A stretch of DNA of 64,000 nt from Fulvimonas sp. R45. Its GTDB lineage: Bacteria; Pseudomonadota; Gammaproteobacteria; Xanthomonadales; Rhodanobacteraceae. The notes beneath the pieces are model-generated. The model had not been told where the DNA came from. It did no database searches and saw only the letters and a program-made list of their open reading frames with translations. Below are positions 33,005 through 43,606 of this stretch, piece after piece (position 1 is the first letter of the stretch; every line of letters begins with the position of its first letter). Made by a program: the position numbers and the translations under genes. Where the stretch lies: positions 1 through 64,000 of the forward strand of contig NZ_JASERU010000018.1 in the NCBI RefSeq assembly GCF_030504985.1. Direction: 5' to 3'.

Positions 33005-34405
33005 TTACTCCTTCTCGAAGGCGGGTTGGGCGGGGCGGCTGCGGCGGCCCTTCAGCCAGTAGCCGATCGCCAGCAGCACGAACCACACCGGGCTGGCCAG
33101 CAGCGCCTTGAGCGTGTCCGGCTGCAGGGTCAGCAGCACGATCACGAAGGCGAAGAACGCCAGGCAGGCCACGCACATCGCCACGCCGCCGGGCATCTTG
33201 TAGATCGAGCGCGCGTGCAGCTCGGGGCGCTTGCGCCGGTAGGCGATGTAGGCGCACAGGATCAGCGACCAGATGAACATGAACAGCACCGCTGACAGCG
33301 TGGTGACCAGGGTGAAGGCGGTGACCAGGTTGGGGATCACGTACACCAGCATCGCGCCCACCAGCAGGCAGGCGCAGGAGAACAGCAGGCCGCGCGCCGG
33401 CACCGCCGCGCGCGACAGCCGGCCGAAGCCGTCCGGCGCGTGGCCTTCCTGCGCCAGGCCGTAGAGCATGCGGCTGGTGGAGAAGATGCCGCTGTTGGAC
33501 GAGGACATCGCCGAGGTCAGCACCACGAAGTTGATCAGGCTGGCCGCCGCGGGGATGCCGGCCAGCACGAACAGCTCCACGAACGGACTCTTGTCCGCCT
33601 GCACCAGCCGCCACGGCGTCACCGTCATGATCACCACCAGCGCCAGCACGTAGAACAGGATGATGCGCACCGGGATCGAGTTGATCGCCTTGGGCAGGTT
33701 GCGCTCCGGGTCGGCGGTCTCCGCGGCGGTGGTGCCGACCAGCTCGATGCCCACGAAGGCGAACACCGCGATCTGGAAGCCGGCGAAGAAGCCGCCCCAG
33801 CCGGTGGGGAAGAAGCCGCCGTCGCTCCACAGGTTGGCCAGCGAGGCCGTGTGCCCGGCGGGCGAGGTGAAGCCCCAGGCGATCATGCCGAAGCCCACCA
33901 CGATCAGCGCGATGATCGCGACGATCTTGATCAGTGCGAACCAGAACTCCAGCTCGCCGAACAGCTTCACCGCGGTGAGGTTCAGCGCCAGCAGGATCGC
34001 CACGCACAGCAGCGCCGGTATCCACGGCGCCAGCCCCGGCAGCCAGAACTGCGCGTAGGAGGCGATCGCGATCACGTCGGCGATGGCGGTGACGATCCAG
34101 CAGAACCAGTAGGTCCAGCCGCAGAAGAAGCCGGCCCACGGCCCCAGCAGGTCGGTGGAGAAGTCGATGAACGACTTGTACTCCAGGTTCGACAGCAGCA
34201 GCTCGCCCATCGCGCGCATCACGAAGAACAGCATGATGCCGATGACCAGGTAGACCAGCAGGATCGACGGCCCGGCCAAGCTGATCGTCTTGCCCGAGCC
34301 CATGAACAGCCCGGTGCCGATGGCGCCGCCGATCGCGATCAGCTGCAGGTGGCGGTTGGAGAGGCTGCGCCTCAGGTGGTCCGGTTGCTCCGTGGAAGCG
34401 GTCAT
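33005..34405 (-). CDS. Amino acid permease, CycA-like
   Basis: 466 residues and about 12 membrane helices, APC superfamily. Family motifs: LSNRHLQLIAIGGAIGTGLFMGSGKTI, AMGELLLSNLEYKSFIDF, FVGIELVGTTAAETADPERNLPKAINSIPVRI, SGIFSTSRMLYGLAQEGHAP. Length and these motifs are closest to the D-serine/D-alanine/glycine transporter CycA, though other aromatic and GABA permeases of the family share them. First gene of the pair with the cyclophilin; divergent from the PadR operon. Confidence 0.88.
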   Translation of the reverse strand: MTASTEQPDHLRRSLSNRHLQLIAIGGAIGTGLFMGSGKTISLAGPSILLVYLVIGIMLFFVMRAMGELLLSNLEYKSFIDFSTDLLGPWAGFFCGWTYWFCWIVTAIADVIAIASYAQFWLPGLAPWIPALLCVAILLALNLTAVKLFGELEFWFALIKIVAIIALIVVGFGMIAWGFTSPAGHTASLANLWSDGGFFPTGWGGFFAGFQIAVFAFVGIELVGTTAAETADPERNLPKAINSIPVRIILFYVLALVVIMTVTPWRLVQADKSPFVELFVLAGIPAAASLINFVVLTSAMSSSNSGIFSTSRMLYGLAQEGHAPDGFGRLSRAAVPARGLLFSCACLLVGAMLVYVIPNLVTAFTLVTTLSAVLFMFIWSLILCAYIAYRRKRPELHARSIYKMPGGVAMCVACLAFFAFVIVLLTLQPDTLKALLASPVWFVLLAIGYWLKGRRSRPAQPAFEKE

Positions 34406-34495
34406 GCGGGCGCCGAGGTCGTGGAGGAAGCCGCCACCTTAAAAGAAACGCCCCGCCGCCGCCACGACGCCCTGGGCATGACTTCAGGCCCATGG

Positions 34496-34519
34496 ACTAT
34501 GCATAACTTCGCACTATGC
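34496..34519. promoter_or_regulatory. ACTATGC direct repeats upstream of the PadR operon
   Basis: ACTATGC occurs at 34496-34502 and 34513-34519, 17 bp apart, and the first overlaps the palindrome TATGCATA (34498-34505). The AT-rich stretch lies in the 149 bp divergent gap about 36 bp before the PadR start. Probably promoter and operator; the exact boxes cannot be fixed by eye. Confidence 0.4.
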
Positions 34520-34554
34520 TTCACTCAAGCCTATGAAGCCGTGCGGGTGAGCGG

Positions 34555-34917
34555 ATGGACGACAACGCCAGCCAATTGAAGAAGTTCCAGAAGGAGCTGT
34601 CTGCCGGCACCGTGTCGCTGGTGCTGCTGGCGGTGCTGGGGCAGTCGCGCCAGCCGCTGTACGGCTACCAGATCGCCAAGCGGCTGGAGGAGGCGGGCGA
34701 GGGCGTGCTGGCCGGCAAGCAGAGCGCGCTGTACCCGGTGCTGCGCAACCTGGAGGGCGCCGGCCTCTTGGCCAGCGAGGTGGAGCCCTCGGTGAGCGGG
34801 CCGCCGCGCCGCTACTACCGCATCACGAAATTCGGCCGCGAGGTGCTGCGCGAGTGGATCGCCGCGTGGAACGCCAGCCGCGACTCCGTCGACAAGGTAT
34901 TGCAGGGAGAACTGTGA
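34555..34917 (+). CDS. PadR family transcriptional regulator
   Basis: 120 residues. The winged helix reads GTVSLVLLAVLGQSRQPLYGYQIAKRLEEAGEGVLAGKQSALYPVLRNLEGAGLLASEVEPS, then the wing GPPRRYYRITKFGREVLREW. It is the short PadR-s2 type commonly found before HAAS/DUF1700 membrane proteins. The stop overlaps the next start by 1 base, so it probably represses its own operon. Confidence 0.9.
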   Translation: MDDNASQLKKFQKELSAGTVSLVLLAVLGQSRQPLYGYQIAKRLEEAGEGVLAGKQSALYPVLRNLEGAGLLASEVEPSVSGPPRRYYRITKFGREVLREWIAAWNASRDSVDKVLQGEL

Positions 34918-35864
34918 TGAATGCACCGTCCAGCAGGCCGCCGCGCACGATCGCGGAATACCTCGAACAGTTGCGCACCGCGCTGCGCGGCGCCGATCCC
35001 GCCCTGATCCAGGACGCGCTGTACGACGCCGAGGAGCACCTGCGCGCCGAGCTGTACGAACGCCCCGGCCGCGACGAGGCGGCGATGCTGGAGCACGTGG
35101 TGGAAAGCTACGGCGCGCCGGAGGAGGTGGCCGAGATCTACCGCGACCAGGAGATCAGGATCCAGCGCGCGCTGCGGCCGCCGCCGCCGCCCCGGCGCCG
35201 TTCCCTGGCCGGGCGTTTCTTCGGCGTGGCGGCTGATCCGCGCACCTGGGGCTCGCTGTTCTACCTGCTGCTGTCGCTGGCCACCGGCATCTTCTACTTC
35301 ACCTGGGTGACGGTGGGGCTGTCGCTCTCGGCCGGCCTGTCGGTGCTGATCGTGGGCCTGCTGGTGGTGGTGCTGTTCTTCGCCACCGTGCGGGTGATCT
35401 CGCTGACGGAGGGGCGCATCGTGGAAACCATGCTGGGCGTGCGCATGCCGCGCCGGCCGGTCTATCCCGTGCAGGGCCAGGGACTGCTCAAGCGCATCGG
35501 CGCCATGTTCGCCGACGTGCACACCTGGACCACGCTCTGCTACATGTGGCTGATGCTGCCACTGGGCATCGCGTACTTCACCCTCATGGTCACCCTGCTT
35601 GCCGTATCGACGGCCTTCGTCATCTTCCCGGTCGCCATGTTGTTCCGCCGCGACTGGCTGGACAGCATCTACGTGGACCACTTGGTGATGGTGGACTGGG
35701 GCTACGGCCCGCACGTGCCCGGCTGGGGCGAGGTGGCGGCGATGTTCGTGCTCGGCGTGCTGCTGCTGTTCGCCACCCTGCACCTGGCGCGCGGGCTGGG
35801 CCGGGTGCACGGCTGCATCGCCAAACATATGCTGGTGCCGCGCCAGATGCGCGAGGGAGCGTGA
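34917..35864 (+). CDS. HAAS/DUF1700 plus duplicated sensor-domain membrane protein
   Basis: 315 residues. The N-terminal cytoplasmic helical part (TIAEYLEQLRTALRGADPALIQDALYDAEEHLRAEL, then VVESYGAPEEVAEIY) is HAAS/DUF1700-like. Two related membrane blocks follow: DPRTWGSLFYLLLSLATGIFYFTWVTVGLSLSAGL (about residues 105-140) and DVHTWTTLCYMWLMLPLGIAYFTLMVTLLAVSTAF (about 205-240), an internal duplication of the putative sensor domain. A last helix lies near the C-terminus. It overlaps the PadR gene and is followed after 1 bp by DUF1579. Probably an envelope-stress sensor working with PadR; function inferred from context. Confidence 0.8.
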   Translation: MNAPSSRPPRTIAEYLEQLRTALRGADPALIQDALYDAEEHLRAELYERPGRDEAAMLEHVVESYGAPEEVAEIYRDQEIRIQRALRPPPPPRRRSLAGRFFGVAADPRTWGSLFYLLLSLATGIFYFTWVTVGLSLSAGLSVLIVGLLVVVLFFATVRVISLTEGRIVETMLGVRMPRRPVYPVQGQGLLKRIGAMFADVHTWTTLCYMWLMLPLGIAYFTLMVTLLAVSTAFVIFPVAMLFRRDWLDSIYVDHLVMVDWGYGPHVPGWGEVAAMFVLGVLLLFATLHLARGLGRVHGCIAKHMLVPRQMREGA

Positions 35865-35865
35865 C

Positions 35866-36324
35866 ATGAACGCCGTTTCGACCGACAACGTGCTCGCCCG
35901 TCTGGCCGGCGAGTGGGAAGGCGAGGAGACCATCGCCACCACGCGTTGGGGCGAGGGCGGGCCGGCGACCGGGCGCATCTCCGCCCGGCTCGACCTCGGT
36001 GGCCGCGCGCTGCTGCAGGACTACCGCGAGGAACGCGACGGCCGTCCCGCCCTGCAGGCGCATGCCGTGTTCACCGCCGGCCCCGAGCACGACCAGTACG
36101 CGCTGTACTGGTTCGACAGCTACGGCTTCGCGCCGGCACAGCCCGCGCCGGGCCACTGGGACGGACGCCGGCTGGTGTTCCTGCGCAGTTCGCCGCGCGG
36201 GCAGACGCGGCACAGCTACGAGCTGGTCGACGCCGGCACCTGGCGGCTGACGCTGGAAAGCTCCTTCGACGGCGGCGTGCGCTGGGAACCGGTGATGCAG
36301 GGCACCTACCACCGCGTCGCGTAG
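35866..36324 (+). CDS. DUF1579 family protein
   Basis: 152 residues with no signal peptide. The family pattern is visible: VLARLAGEWEGEETI, GRISARLDLGGRALLQDYREERDGRP, YALYWFDSYGF, HSYELVDAGTWRLTLESSFDGGVRWEPVMQGTYHR. The fold is probably a lipocalin-like barrel; no activity is known. It is the third gene of the PadR operon, one base after the sensor gene. Confidence 0.82.
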   Translation: MNAVSTDNVLARLAGEWEGEETIATTRWGEGGPATGRISARLDLGGRALLQDYREERDGRPALQAHAVFTAGPEHDQYALYWFDSYGFAPAQPAPGHWDGRRLVFLRSSPRGQTRHSYELVDAGTWRLTLESSFDGGVRWEPVMQGTYHRVA

Positions 36325-36384
36325 CCTGCCGGCCGCGCCCCTCCCCGTCGTGCAGGGGAGAAGGGTGGGATGCCTTTCGTCCGG

Positions 36385-36413
36385 TTGACCCCGCCGCCCC
36401 GGCTTCCTACGCT
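36385..36413 (+). promoter_or_regulatory. Probable sigma-70 promoter of the amidohydrolase gene
   Basis: TTGACC (36385-36390), a 17-base spacer and TACGCT (36408-36413), 40 bp before the ATG at 36453. A partial REP-like hairpin (CCCCTCC...GGGGAG near 36339-36360) ends the operon just upstream. Confidence 0.5.
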
Positions 36414-36452
36414 GCCCCGGCGCGCGCGTGCGCGCTCCATCGGGGAAACATC

Positions 36453-38255
36453 ATGCGCATCCGCCGCTCCTGGCTTCCGGTTCTTTTGCTGGCGTCGATG
36501 GCCGCCTCCGCCGCCGACGCGCCGATCAGGGGCTTCCCGCCTGCGCTGCCCGCCGCCGACCTAGTGCTGCGCGACGCCAGCATCGCCACGCTCGATCCGC
36601 TGCAACCGCACGCACAGGCGCTGGCGGTGAAGGACGGCCGGATCGCCGCGCTGGGCAGCGACGAGGCCATCGCCCACTACATCGGCCCGCACACCGAGGT
36701 GCTGGACCTGCACGGCGCCTTCGTCACGCCCGGCTTCATCGAGGGCCACGGCCACCTGATGGACACCGGCGACTCGCTGATGCAGCTCAACGTGGGCATG
36801 GCGCCGAACTGGGACGCCATCGTGGCGATGGTCAAGTCCGCGGTGGCCAAGGCCAAGCCGGGCGAGTGGATCGTCGGCCAGGGCTGGCAGCAGAGCAAAT
36901 GGAACAAGGTGCCGCAGCCCAACGTCGACGGCCTGCCGCTGCCGGCCAGCCTGGACGCGGTCTCGCCCGACAACCCCGTGCTGCTGGCGCATACCAGCGG
37001 CCATGCGATCTACGCCAATGCTGCGGCGCTGAAGCTCGCCGGCATCGGCCGCGACACGCCCGACCCCGTCGGCGGAACGATCGTGCGCGACGCCAGCGGC
37101 AACGCCATCGGCGCGCTGCGCGACACCGCGGGCGACGCGGTGTACGCCGCCTACAGCCGCTACCTGGCCAGCCTGCCGCCGCAGGAACTGGCCGCGCGCA
37201 AGGAGCAGTCGCTGAAGCTCGCGATGCAGAACGAGGTGAGCAAGGGCATCACCGGCTTCGTCGACATGGGCGAGGACTTCAAGACCATCGCCTGGATGAA
37301 ACAGCAGGCCGCCAAGGGCTTCCCGCTGCGCCTGTACGTCAACGTCGGCGTGCTCGACGTCGCCAGCCTCGACAAGAACCTCGCCAAATACCGCACGATC
37401 GGCTACGCCGACGACCATTTCACCGTGCGCGGCGTGGGCGAGGACGTCTCCGATGGCGCGCTGGGCACGCACAGCGCGTGGTTCCTGAAGCCCTACGACG
37501 ACGCACCGGGCGTCACCGGCAAGAACGTCACGCCGATGGCCACGCTGGCGCAGATCGCGCGCATCGCCGCGCGCGACGGCTTCCAGGTCTCGATCCACGC
37601 GATCGGCGACCGCGCCAACCGCGAGGTGCTGGACATGTACCAGCGGATCTTCGACGAATACCCCGCCGCGCATAACCTGCGCTGGCGCATCGAACATGCG
37701 CAGCACCTGGCGCCCTCCGACATCCCGCGCTTCGCGCAGATGGGCGTGATCGCCTCGATGCAGTCCATCCATGCCTGCTCGGACGCGCCCTACGTGGTGC
37801 CGCACCTGGGCGAGCAGCGCGCGAAGGAAGGCGCCTACGTGTGGCATACGCTGATCGACAGCGGCGCGATGGTACTGGACGGTAGCGATACCCCGGTGGA
37901 GGACACCAACCCCATCGCCGGCTTCTACTGCGCGGTGACGCGCGACAACGGCCGCGGCCAGCGCTTCTTCCCGGCCCAGGCGAAGACGCGGATGGAAGCC
38001 CTGCGCTCCTACACCTGGAACAACGCCTACGCCCTGTTCGAGGACCACCAGCTGGGCTCGCTGAGTCCCGGCAAGCGGGCCGACATGGTGGTGTTCTCCG
38101 GCAACCTGCTGACCATCCCCGACGACCAGATCCTGCGCACGCGGGTGCTCTACACCATCGTGGGCGGCAAGCTGGTCTACCAACGACCCGGCGCGGCGGC
38201 GTGGAAGAAGGGCGAGCTGTTCAAGCCGATGCCGGAGTTCGATCACGTGAACTGA
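36453..38255 (+). CDS. Exported metal-dependent amidohydrolase (YtcJ / amidohydrolase 3)
   Basis: 600 residues with a Sec signal peptide (MRIRRSWLPVLLLASMAASA). The metal site is formed by FIEGHGHLMDTG (HxH-type), a VSIHAIGDRA His, the IEHAQHL His and the catalytic Asp in LDGSDTPVED. The C-terminal small domain closes with GSLSPGKRADMVVFSGNLL. The family hydrolyses N-acyl or imide bonds of varied small molecules; export here suggests a periplasmic substrate. Monocistronic from the promoter at 36385. Confidence 0.9.
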   Translation: MRIRRSWLPVLLLASMAASAADAPIRGFPPALPAADLVLRDASIATLDPLQPHAQALAVKDGRIAALGSDEAIAHYIGPHTEVLDLHGAFVTPGFIEGHGHLMDTGDSLMQLNVGMAPNWDAIVAMVKSAVAKAKPGEWIVGQGWQQSKWNKVPQPNVDGLPLPASLDAVSPDNPVLLAHTSGHAIYANAAALKLAGIGRDTPDPVGGTIVRDASGNAIGALRDTAGDAVYAAYSRYLASLPPQELAARKEQSLKLAMQNEVSKGITGFVDMGEDFKTIAWMKQQAAKGFPLRLYVNVGVLDVASLDKNLAKYRTIGYADDHFTVRGVGEDVSDGALGTHSAWFLKPYDDAPGVTGKNVTPMATLAQIARIAARDGFQVSIHAIGDRANREVLDMYQRIFDEYPAAHNLRWRIEHAQHLAPSDIPRFAQMGVIASMQSIHACSDAPYVVPHLGEQRAKEGAYVWHTLIDSGAMVLDGSDTPVEDTNPIAGFYCAVTRDNGRGQRFFPAQAKTRMEALRSYTWNNAYALFEDHQLGSLSPGKRADMVVFSGNLLTIPDDQILRTRVLYTIVGGKLVYQRPGAAAWKKGELFKPMPEFDHVN

Positions 38256-38593
38256 ATGAAACCACCATCCCAGGGCGGCGAGCTTCGGGCGGGTGCAGGA
38301 TACGGCCGATGGCGGATGCCGCCGGCTCGGTGGCTGTGTTCATTCCTGCCTGACGGTAGAGTCTGCTGCCACCGACGCACAGGCATGCCTGGACGCTGAC
38401 GCAATTTCGGGACGGTTCCACGGTAGCCGAACAGGCGACTACGGGCTGCACCGTTGCGCGTCATGCGCCAAGGGGTTCAGAAGGTATTGATCCTCGTGTA
38501 GGTTGCAGCTGCGCGACGCGCCAGCTTCGTGCAATGGAATGGAACGCGCAGGCCGGAGGCCCGGCTTTCCGTCGGATTTTTCAAGGAGATCGG
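38256..38593. other. Gene-free stretch of 338 bp
   Basis: Between the amidohydrolase stop and the next start. I see no credible frame, tRNA or REP hairpin. It is less GC-rich than its surroundings near the right end and carries AAGGAG at 38583-38588, the ribosome site of the next gene. The promoter of that gene is presumably here. Confidence 0.5.
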
Positions 38594-39058
38594 ATGAAAA
38601 AGCACGCTGTATGGCTGGCCATGGCCTTCTCCCTCGCGCCCTTCGGCGCTTCGGCACAGGTGCCCCTGCTCTGGTGCAACGGCTGTTCGCAACAGCAAGA
38701 GGGGCGCGCCGCTGCCCAGGAACTCGACAAGGAAAACACCGATCCGACGGCTCCGGCGCGGGACATGATCTATGTCGGAAACAATGGCGCCATCCACAAA
38801 TATGCCGTCTTCGTGGGAAGCCGGATCGGGGAATCCAGTTGCGGCGACGATGGCATGCCGCGGTGGACTGCCGTCCCGATGGCCGTGGAACCCAGGGTGC
38901 AGGCGGCGTTCAATGACCTGATGGCGTTCTACAACACGGCTCCCGTGGGTTGGACGAAGACCTTCACGGTCAAGATCATGGCGCCTGCCCGGGCCATGCC
39001 CACCGACGAAGGCATGGCCTCGCCGAGGGCGCGCGCGGAAGAACGGAAACACCGCTAG
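38594..39058 (+). CDS. Small secreted protein with CxxC, hypothetical
   Basis: 154 residues. The signal peptide MKKHAVWLAMAFSLAPFGASA is followed at once by VPLLWCNGCSQQQEGRAAAQ, giving a CNGC motif, and a later ESSCGDD. A strand-like MIYVGNNGAIHKYAVFVGS lies in the middle. I do not recognise a named family. Base composition is lower in GC than the neighbours, hinting at horizontal gain. A strong ribosome site (AAGGAG) and signal peptide support it as a real gene. Confidence 0.72.
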   Translation: MKKHAVWLAMAFSLAPFGASAQVPLLWCNGCSQQQEGRAAAQELDKENTDPTAPARDMIYVGNNGAIHKYAVFVGSRIGESSCGDDGMPRWTAVPMAVEPRVQAAFNDLMAFYNTAPVGWTKTFTVKIMAPARAMPTDEGMASPRARAEERKHR

Positions 39059-39088
39059 CACGAACGCCACGTGGTGGCCCGCGCGAAT

Positions 39089-40288
39089 TCACACCAGTCG
39101 CAGATCCCGCGGCCTCGCCTGCGGAAACACCGTCTGCAGCTGGCCGGGGGCCAGGCTCCACAATCGGGCGAACAGCCCGCCCAGCACGTCGCGGTAGTCG
39201 TTGAGCACCGGGTAGTCGCGGTTCTGCAGCAGGTTCCGCGGATTCACCGCGAGCTGTTCGCCGGCAAGGCGGCCGCCGGCGACGCGGCCGCCCAGCACCC
39301 AGTGCACGGTGCCGTGGCCGTGGTCGGTGCCATGGTCGCCGTTCTCGCGGAAGGTACGGCCGAACTCGGACAGCACCACCACCGTGGCGTCGTTCCAGGC
39401 ATCGCCCAGCGCGTCGGCGTAGGCGGCCAGGCCCTCGCCGAGGTTCTTCAGGTTGTTGGCGAGGCCGCCCCTGGTGCTGCCCTGGTTGACGTGGGTGTCC
39501 CAGCCGCCCACGTCGACGAAGCCGAGCCGGTAGCGGTCGCGCATCAGGGTGGCGATGCGCCGCGTCTCGGCGGCGAAGTTGCGCGCGCTGGGCGCGCCGC
39601 GGCTGGCCGCCACCATCTCGTGGCGCAGGTCGGCGGAGACGGTTCTGGGCAGGGCGAGGCCGTCGGCGCTGGCCTGGGCCAGCGCCGTGCCCTTGTACAT
39701 GCCGGCGAGGATCGCCGCCTGGCGTTCGTTGAAGTGCGCCTTGGGGTCGGCCTTCAGCGAGATGTTGGGAATGTCGCGTGCGGCGCCCTGGAAGGAGAGC
39801 GGCAGGTTGTCGGTGAAGGCGATCGCCGGCACGCCGGCGAGCAGGCCGGAAAGCCGCGCCAGGAAGCCGGAGCGTTCGCCGGCCTCATGGCCCAGCGGTT
39901 CGCCGCGCTCGATATGGTCCTGGGTTTCGAAGTGGCTGCGCGAGAGGTCGTTCGTGCCCGCGAAGGGGACGAAGGCGAGCTGCTTCTTCCGCCACAGCGG
40001 GTACAGCGAGTCGCGCACGACCGGGCTGAGGCCCCAGTCCGCGTCCAGCGCCACGGCGCTGTCGGGATTGCCGGCGTCGGGTTTCGCGATGGCGAGGGTA
40101 GGGCGCGATTCGTAGTAGAAGTCGCTGCCGCACGGCACCAGCAGGTTGTTGCAGTCGTAGCCGCCGCGCAGGAACACCAGCAGGAAGCGCGGCGAGCTCG
40201 CGGGCGCGGCGAACAGCCGGCCGGTGAACGACAGCGTGGAAGCGGCGGCCGCGCCGGCGGCGGCAAGCAGGAATTCGCGGCGGTTCAT
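39089..40288 (-). CDS. DUF1501 domain protein, Tat-exported
   Basis: 399 residues. A Tat-like start NRREFLLAAAGAAAAS is followed by family motifs: RFLLVFLRGGYDCNNLLVPCGSDFYY, ALDADWGLSP, FVPFAGTNDLSRSHFETQDHIE, VDVGGWDTHVNQG, VVVLSEFGRTFRENGDHGTDHGHGT and the closing DYRDVLGGLFARLW. The fold is alkaline-phosphatase/sulfatase-like. The ATG at 40288 is chosen because GAGG lies at proper distance; another ATG 2 codons upstream is possible. It pairs with the DUF1800 gene upstream, as in many bacteria. Role unknown. Confidence 0.87.
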   Translation of the reverse strand: MNRREFLLAAAGAAAASTLSFTGRLFAAPASSPRFLLVFLRGGYDCNNLLVPCGSDFYYESRPTLAIAKPDAGNPDSAVALDADWGLSPVVRDSLYPLWRKKQLAFVPFAGTNDLSRSHFETQDHIERGEPLGHEAGERSGFLARLSGLLAGVPAIAFTDNLPLSFQGAARDIPNISLKADPKAHFNERQAAILAGMYKGTALAQASADGLALPRTVSADLRHEMVAASRGAPSARNFAAETRRIATLMRDRYRLGFVDVGGWDTHVNQGSTRGGLANNLKNLGEGLAAYADALGDAWNDATVVVLSEFGRTFRENGDHGTDHGHGTVHWVLGGRVAGGRLAGEQLAVNPRNLLQNRDYPVLNDYRDVLGGLFARLWSLAPGQLQTVFPQARPRDLRLV

Positions 40289-40314
40289 GGCCATACCTCG
40301 GCGACATGGGTTTG

Positions 40315-40434
40315 CCCCTCCCCCCGCATGCAGGGGGAGGTTGGGAGGGGGTAGAGCTTTTGCGTGTAAGAGCACCCCTCCCCAAGCCTCCTCCCGGATC
40401 GAGTCCGGGACAGGCTCTGCATGCAGGGGAGGGA
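40315..40434. repeat. REP-like repeat between DUF1800 and DUF1501 genes (type A variant)
   Basis: CCCCTCCCCCCGCATGCAGGGGGAGG and TGCATGCAGGGGAGGG hairpin ends flank a core holding an additional small palindrome TCCCGGATCGAGTCCGGGA. Other parts match the copies at 7241 and 9621, but the GCCGCGAGCTTGGGT core is replaced. It lies inside the 178 bp gap of an apparent operon, so it could set unequal expression of the two genes. Confidence 0.75.
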
Positions 40435-40466
40435 GCCGGATGCGGCAATGGGTAGGACGGGGTAGC

Positions 40467-42065
<1,599 letters not shown>

Positions 42066-42258
42066 GTGTCCGTTCTCCGGCGAGGGCCAGTTGCTCCAAC
42101 GGGAAAGAAGCTGCGCGGTCGACAGGCGGCAAGTATTTGCGATAGTTCGTTTCATGGGGATTCATGCAGTTTTCAACGGGGATGGAATCCCGGCGGGCTG
42201 GCTTGCCGGCCGGTTTGGGCAACTGCAATATGGCGACGGATTCCGACCGGGAGTGAAC

Positions 42259-43572
42259 ATGGCACGCATGGCTTGGCTCGGTGGGCTGGCGGCTTTGGGA
42301 CTGGTCTCGTCCGCGCTGGCGTCGGGAGCGCCGGATGCGACGCAGGCGCAGCGTTATTTCGAGACGATGCAGCGCCAGTGCATCGCCGACCATGGCAAGC
42401 TGTGGGGCGTGAGCTTGTGCGGACCGGTGATGTTCGTCGACCCGGTGACGCGTCGCGTGGTCGCCAATCAGGCTGATCCAAAGGGGGCGCTGAAATCCGA
42501 CCATGGCGTGTATGTGGGCGTATTGCCGCCGGATGTACTGATCGCCAATACCAGCATCGAATGGGAAGGCGTGCGCTGGATCCAGATGCTGTGGCCAGTG
42601 GCCGGCGACGAGGCGTCACGACGCACGCTGTTCGCGCACGAAGCCTTCCACCGTATCCAGCCGCAGGTGCTGCCGATCGTGGCGGGTGGCGACAACGTGC
42701 AACTGGATACCGAGCAGGGTCGCTACACCATGCTGCTGGAGTGGCGCGCGCTGGCAGCGGCCTTGCAGGCGTCCGACGATGCCGACCGTCGCGCGAGGAT
42801 TGTCGACGCGCTGCTGTTCCGCGCCGAGCGCTACCGCCTGTTCCCCAAGGCGGCTGCCAGCGAGAACGCGCTGGAACGGAACGAGGGAGTGGCTGAATAC
42901 ACTGGCGTGACGGTGGGTAACGGTACGCCGTCGACACGGGTGGCAATGGCCTTGAAAGACATCCGGACGCATGCAGATGACCCCAGCCTGGTGCGTTCCT
43001 TCGCTTACGCCACCGGTCCTGCCTATGGCCTGCTGCTGGACCGCTATGCACCGCACTGGCGCAAGACGCTGCGACAAGGCGATGCCAGTCTGCCCCAGCT
43101 ACTGGCCTCAGCCTTGCGCTTGCCTGCCGCGCAGCCCTCCGCAGCCGGGATCGAACAGCACGCAGCACGCTACGGCGGCGCGGCCTTGCTCTCCTCGGAA
43201 CAACAACGTGCGCATGAACACCAGCAATTGCTGGATCGCTACAAGGCCGCCCTGGTGAATGGCCCGGTGCTGGCGATCCGGCTGCTGCACATGCACGTGC
43301 AGTTCAACCCGAATACTGTGCTGTCGCTCGGCCAAGCCGGCACCGTGTACCCGCATCTCAAGATCATTGACGACTGGGGCACGCTGGAAGCGGAGCGGGG
43401 CGCTCTGCTTCGCGGCGACTGGAGGCTGGTCACGGTGAGCGCGCCGGCCGCACAAGATGGCACGAACGTACATGGCGCGGGGTGGCAGTTGAAGCTCAAG
43501 CCCGGCTGGACACTGGTGCCGGGCCCCCGGCACGGTGACTGGACCTTGCGCCAAGCCAGCGCGGCGCACTGA
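42259..43572 (+). CDS. Exported HExxH protein, possible zinc metallopeptidase
   Basis: 437 residues with a signal peptide (WLGGLAALGLVSSALASG). The motif TLFAHEAFHRIQ contains HEAFH, a HExxH zinc site, at about residues 121-125, and a later ERNEGVAEYTG offers a glutamate third ligand as in gluzincins. Paired cysteines occur near the N-terminus (QRQCIADHGKLWGVSLCGP). No named family is recognised. GC content looks lower than in the flanking genes. A 193 bp gap separates it from the divergent DUF1800 gene. Confidence 0.7.
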   Translation: MARMAWLGGLAALGLVSSALASGAPDATQAQRYFETMQRQCIADHGKLWGVSLCGPVMFVDPVTRRVVANQADPKGALKSDHGVYVGVLPPDVLIANTSIEWEGVRWIQMLWPVAGDEASRRTLFAHEAFHRIQPQVLPIVAGGDNVQLDTEQGRYTMLLEWRALAAALQASDDADRRARIVDALLFRAERYRLFPKAAASENALERNEGVAEYTGVTVGNGTPSTRVAMALKDIRTHADDPSLVRSFAYATGPAYGLLLDRYAPHWRKTLRQGDASLPQLLASALRLPAAQPSAAGIEQHAARYGGAALLSSEQQRAHEHQQLLDRYKAALVNGPVLAIRLLHMHVQFNPNTVLSLGQAGTVYPHLKIIDDWGTLEAERGALLRGDWRLVTVSAPAAQDGTNVHGAGWQLKLKPGWTLVPGPRHGDWTLRQASAAH

Positions 43573-43606
43573 CGCACCGCGCCCGGCCCGGTACCATGCC
43601 CAGCCC

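Noticed and set aside
38256-38593. tRNA or small RNA gene in the 338 bp gap
   Set aside because: No cloverleaf, CCA end or terminator-like stem with T tract could be found by eye.
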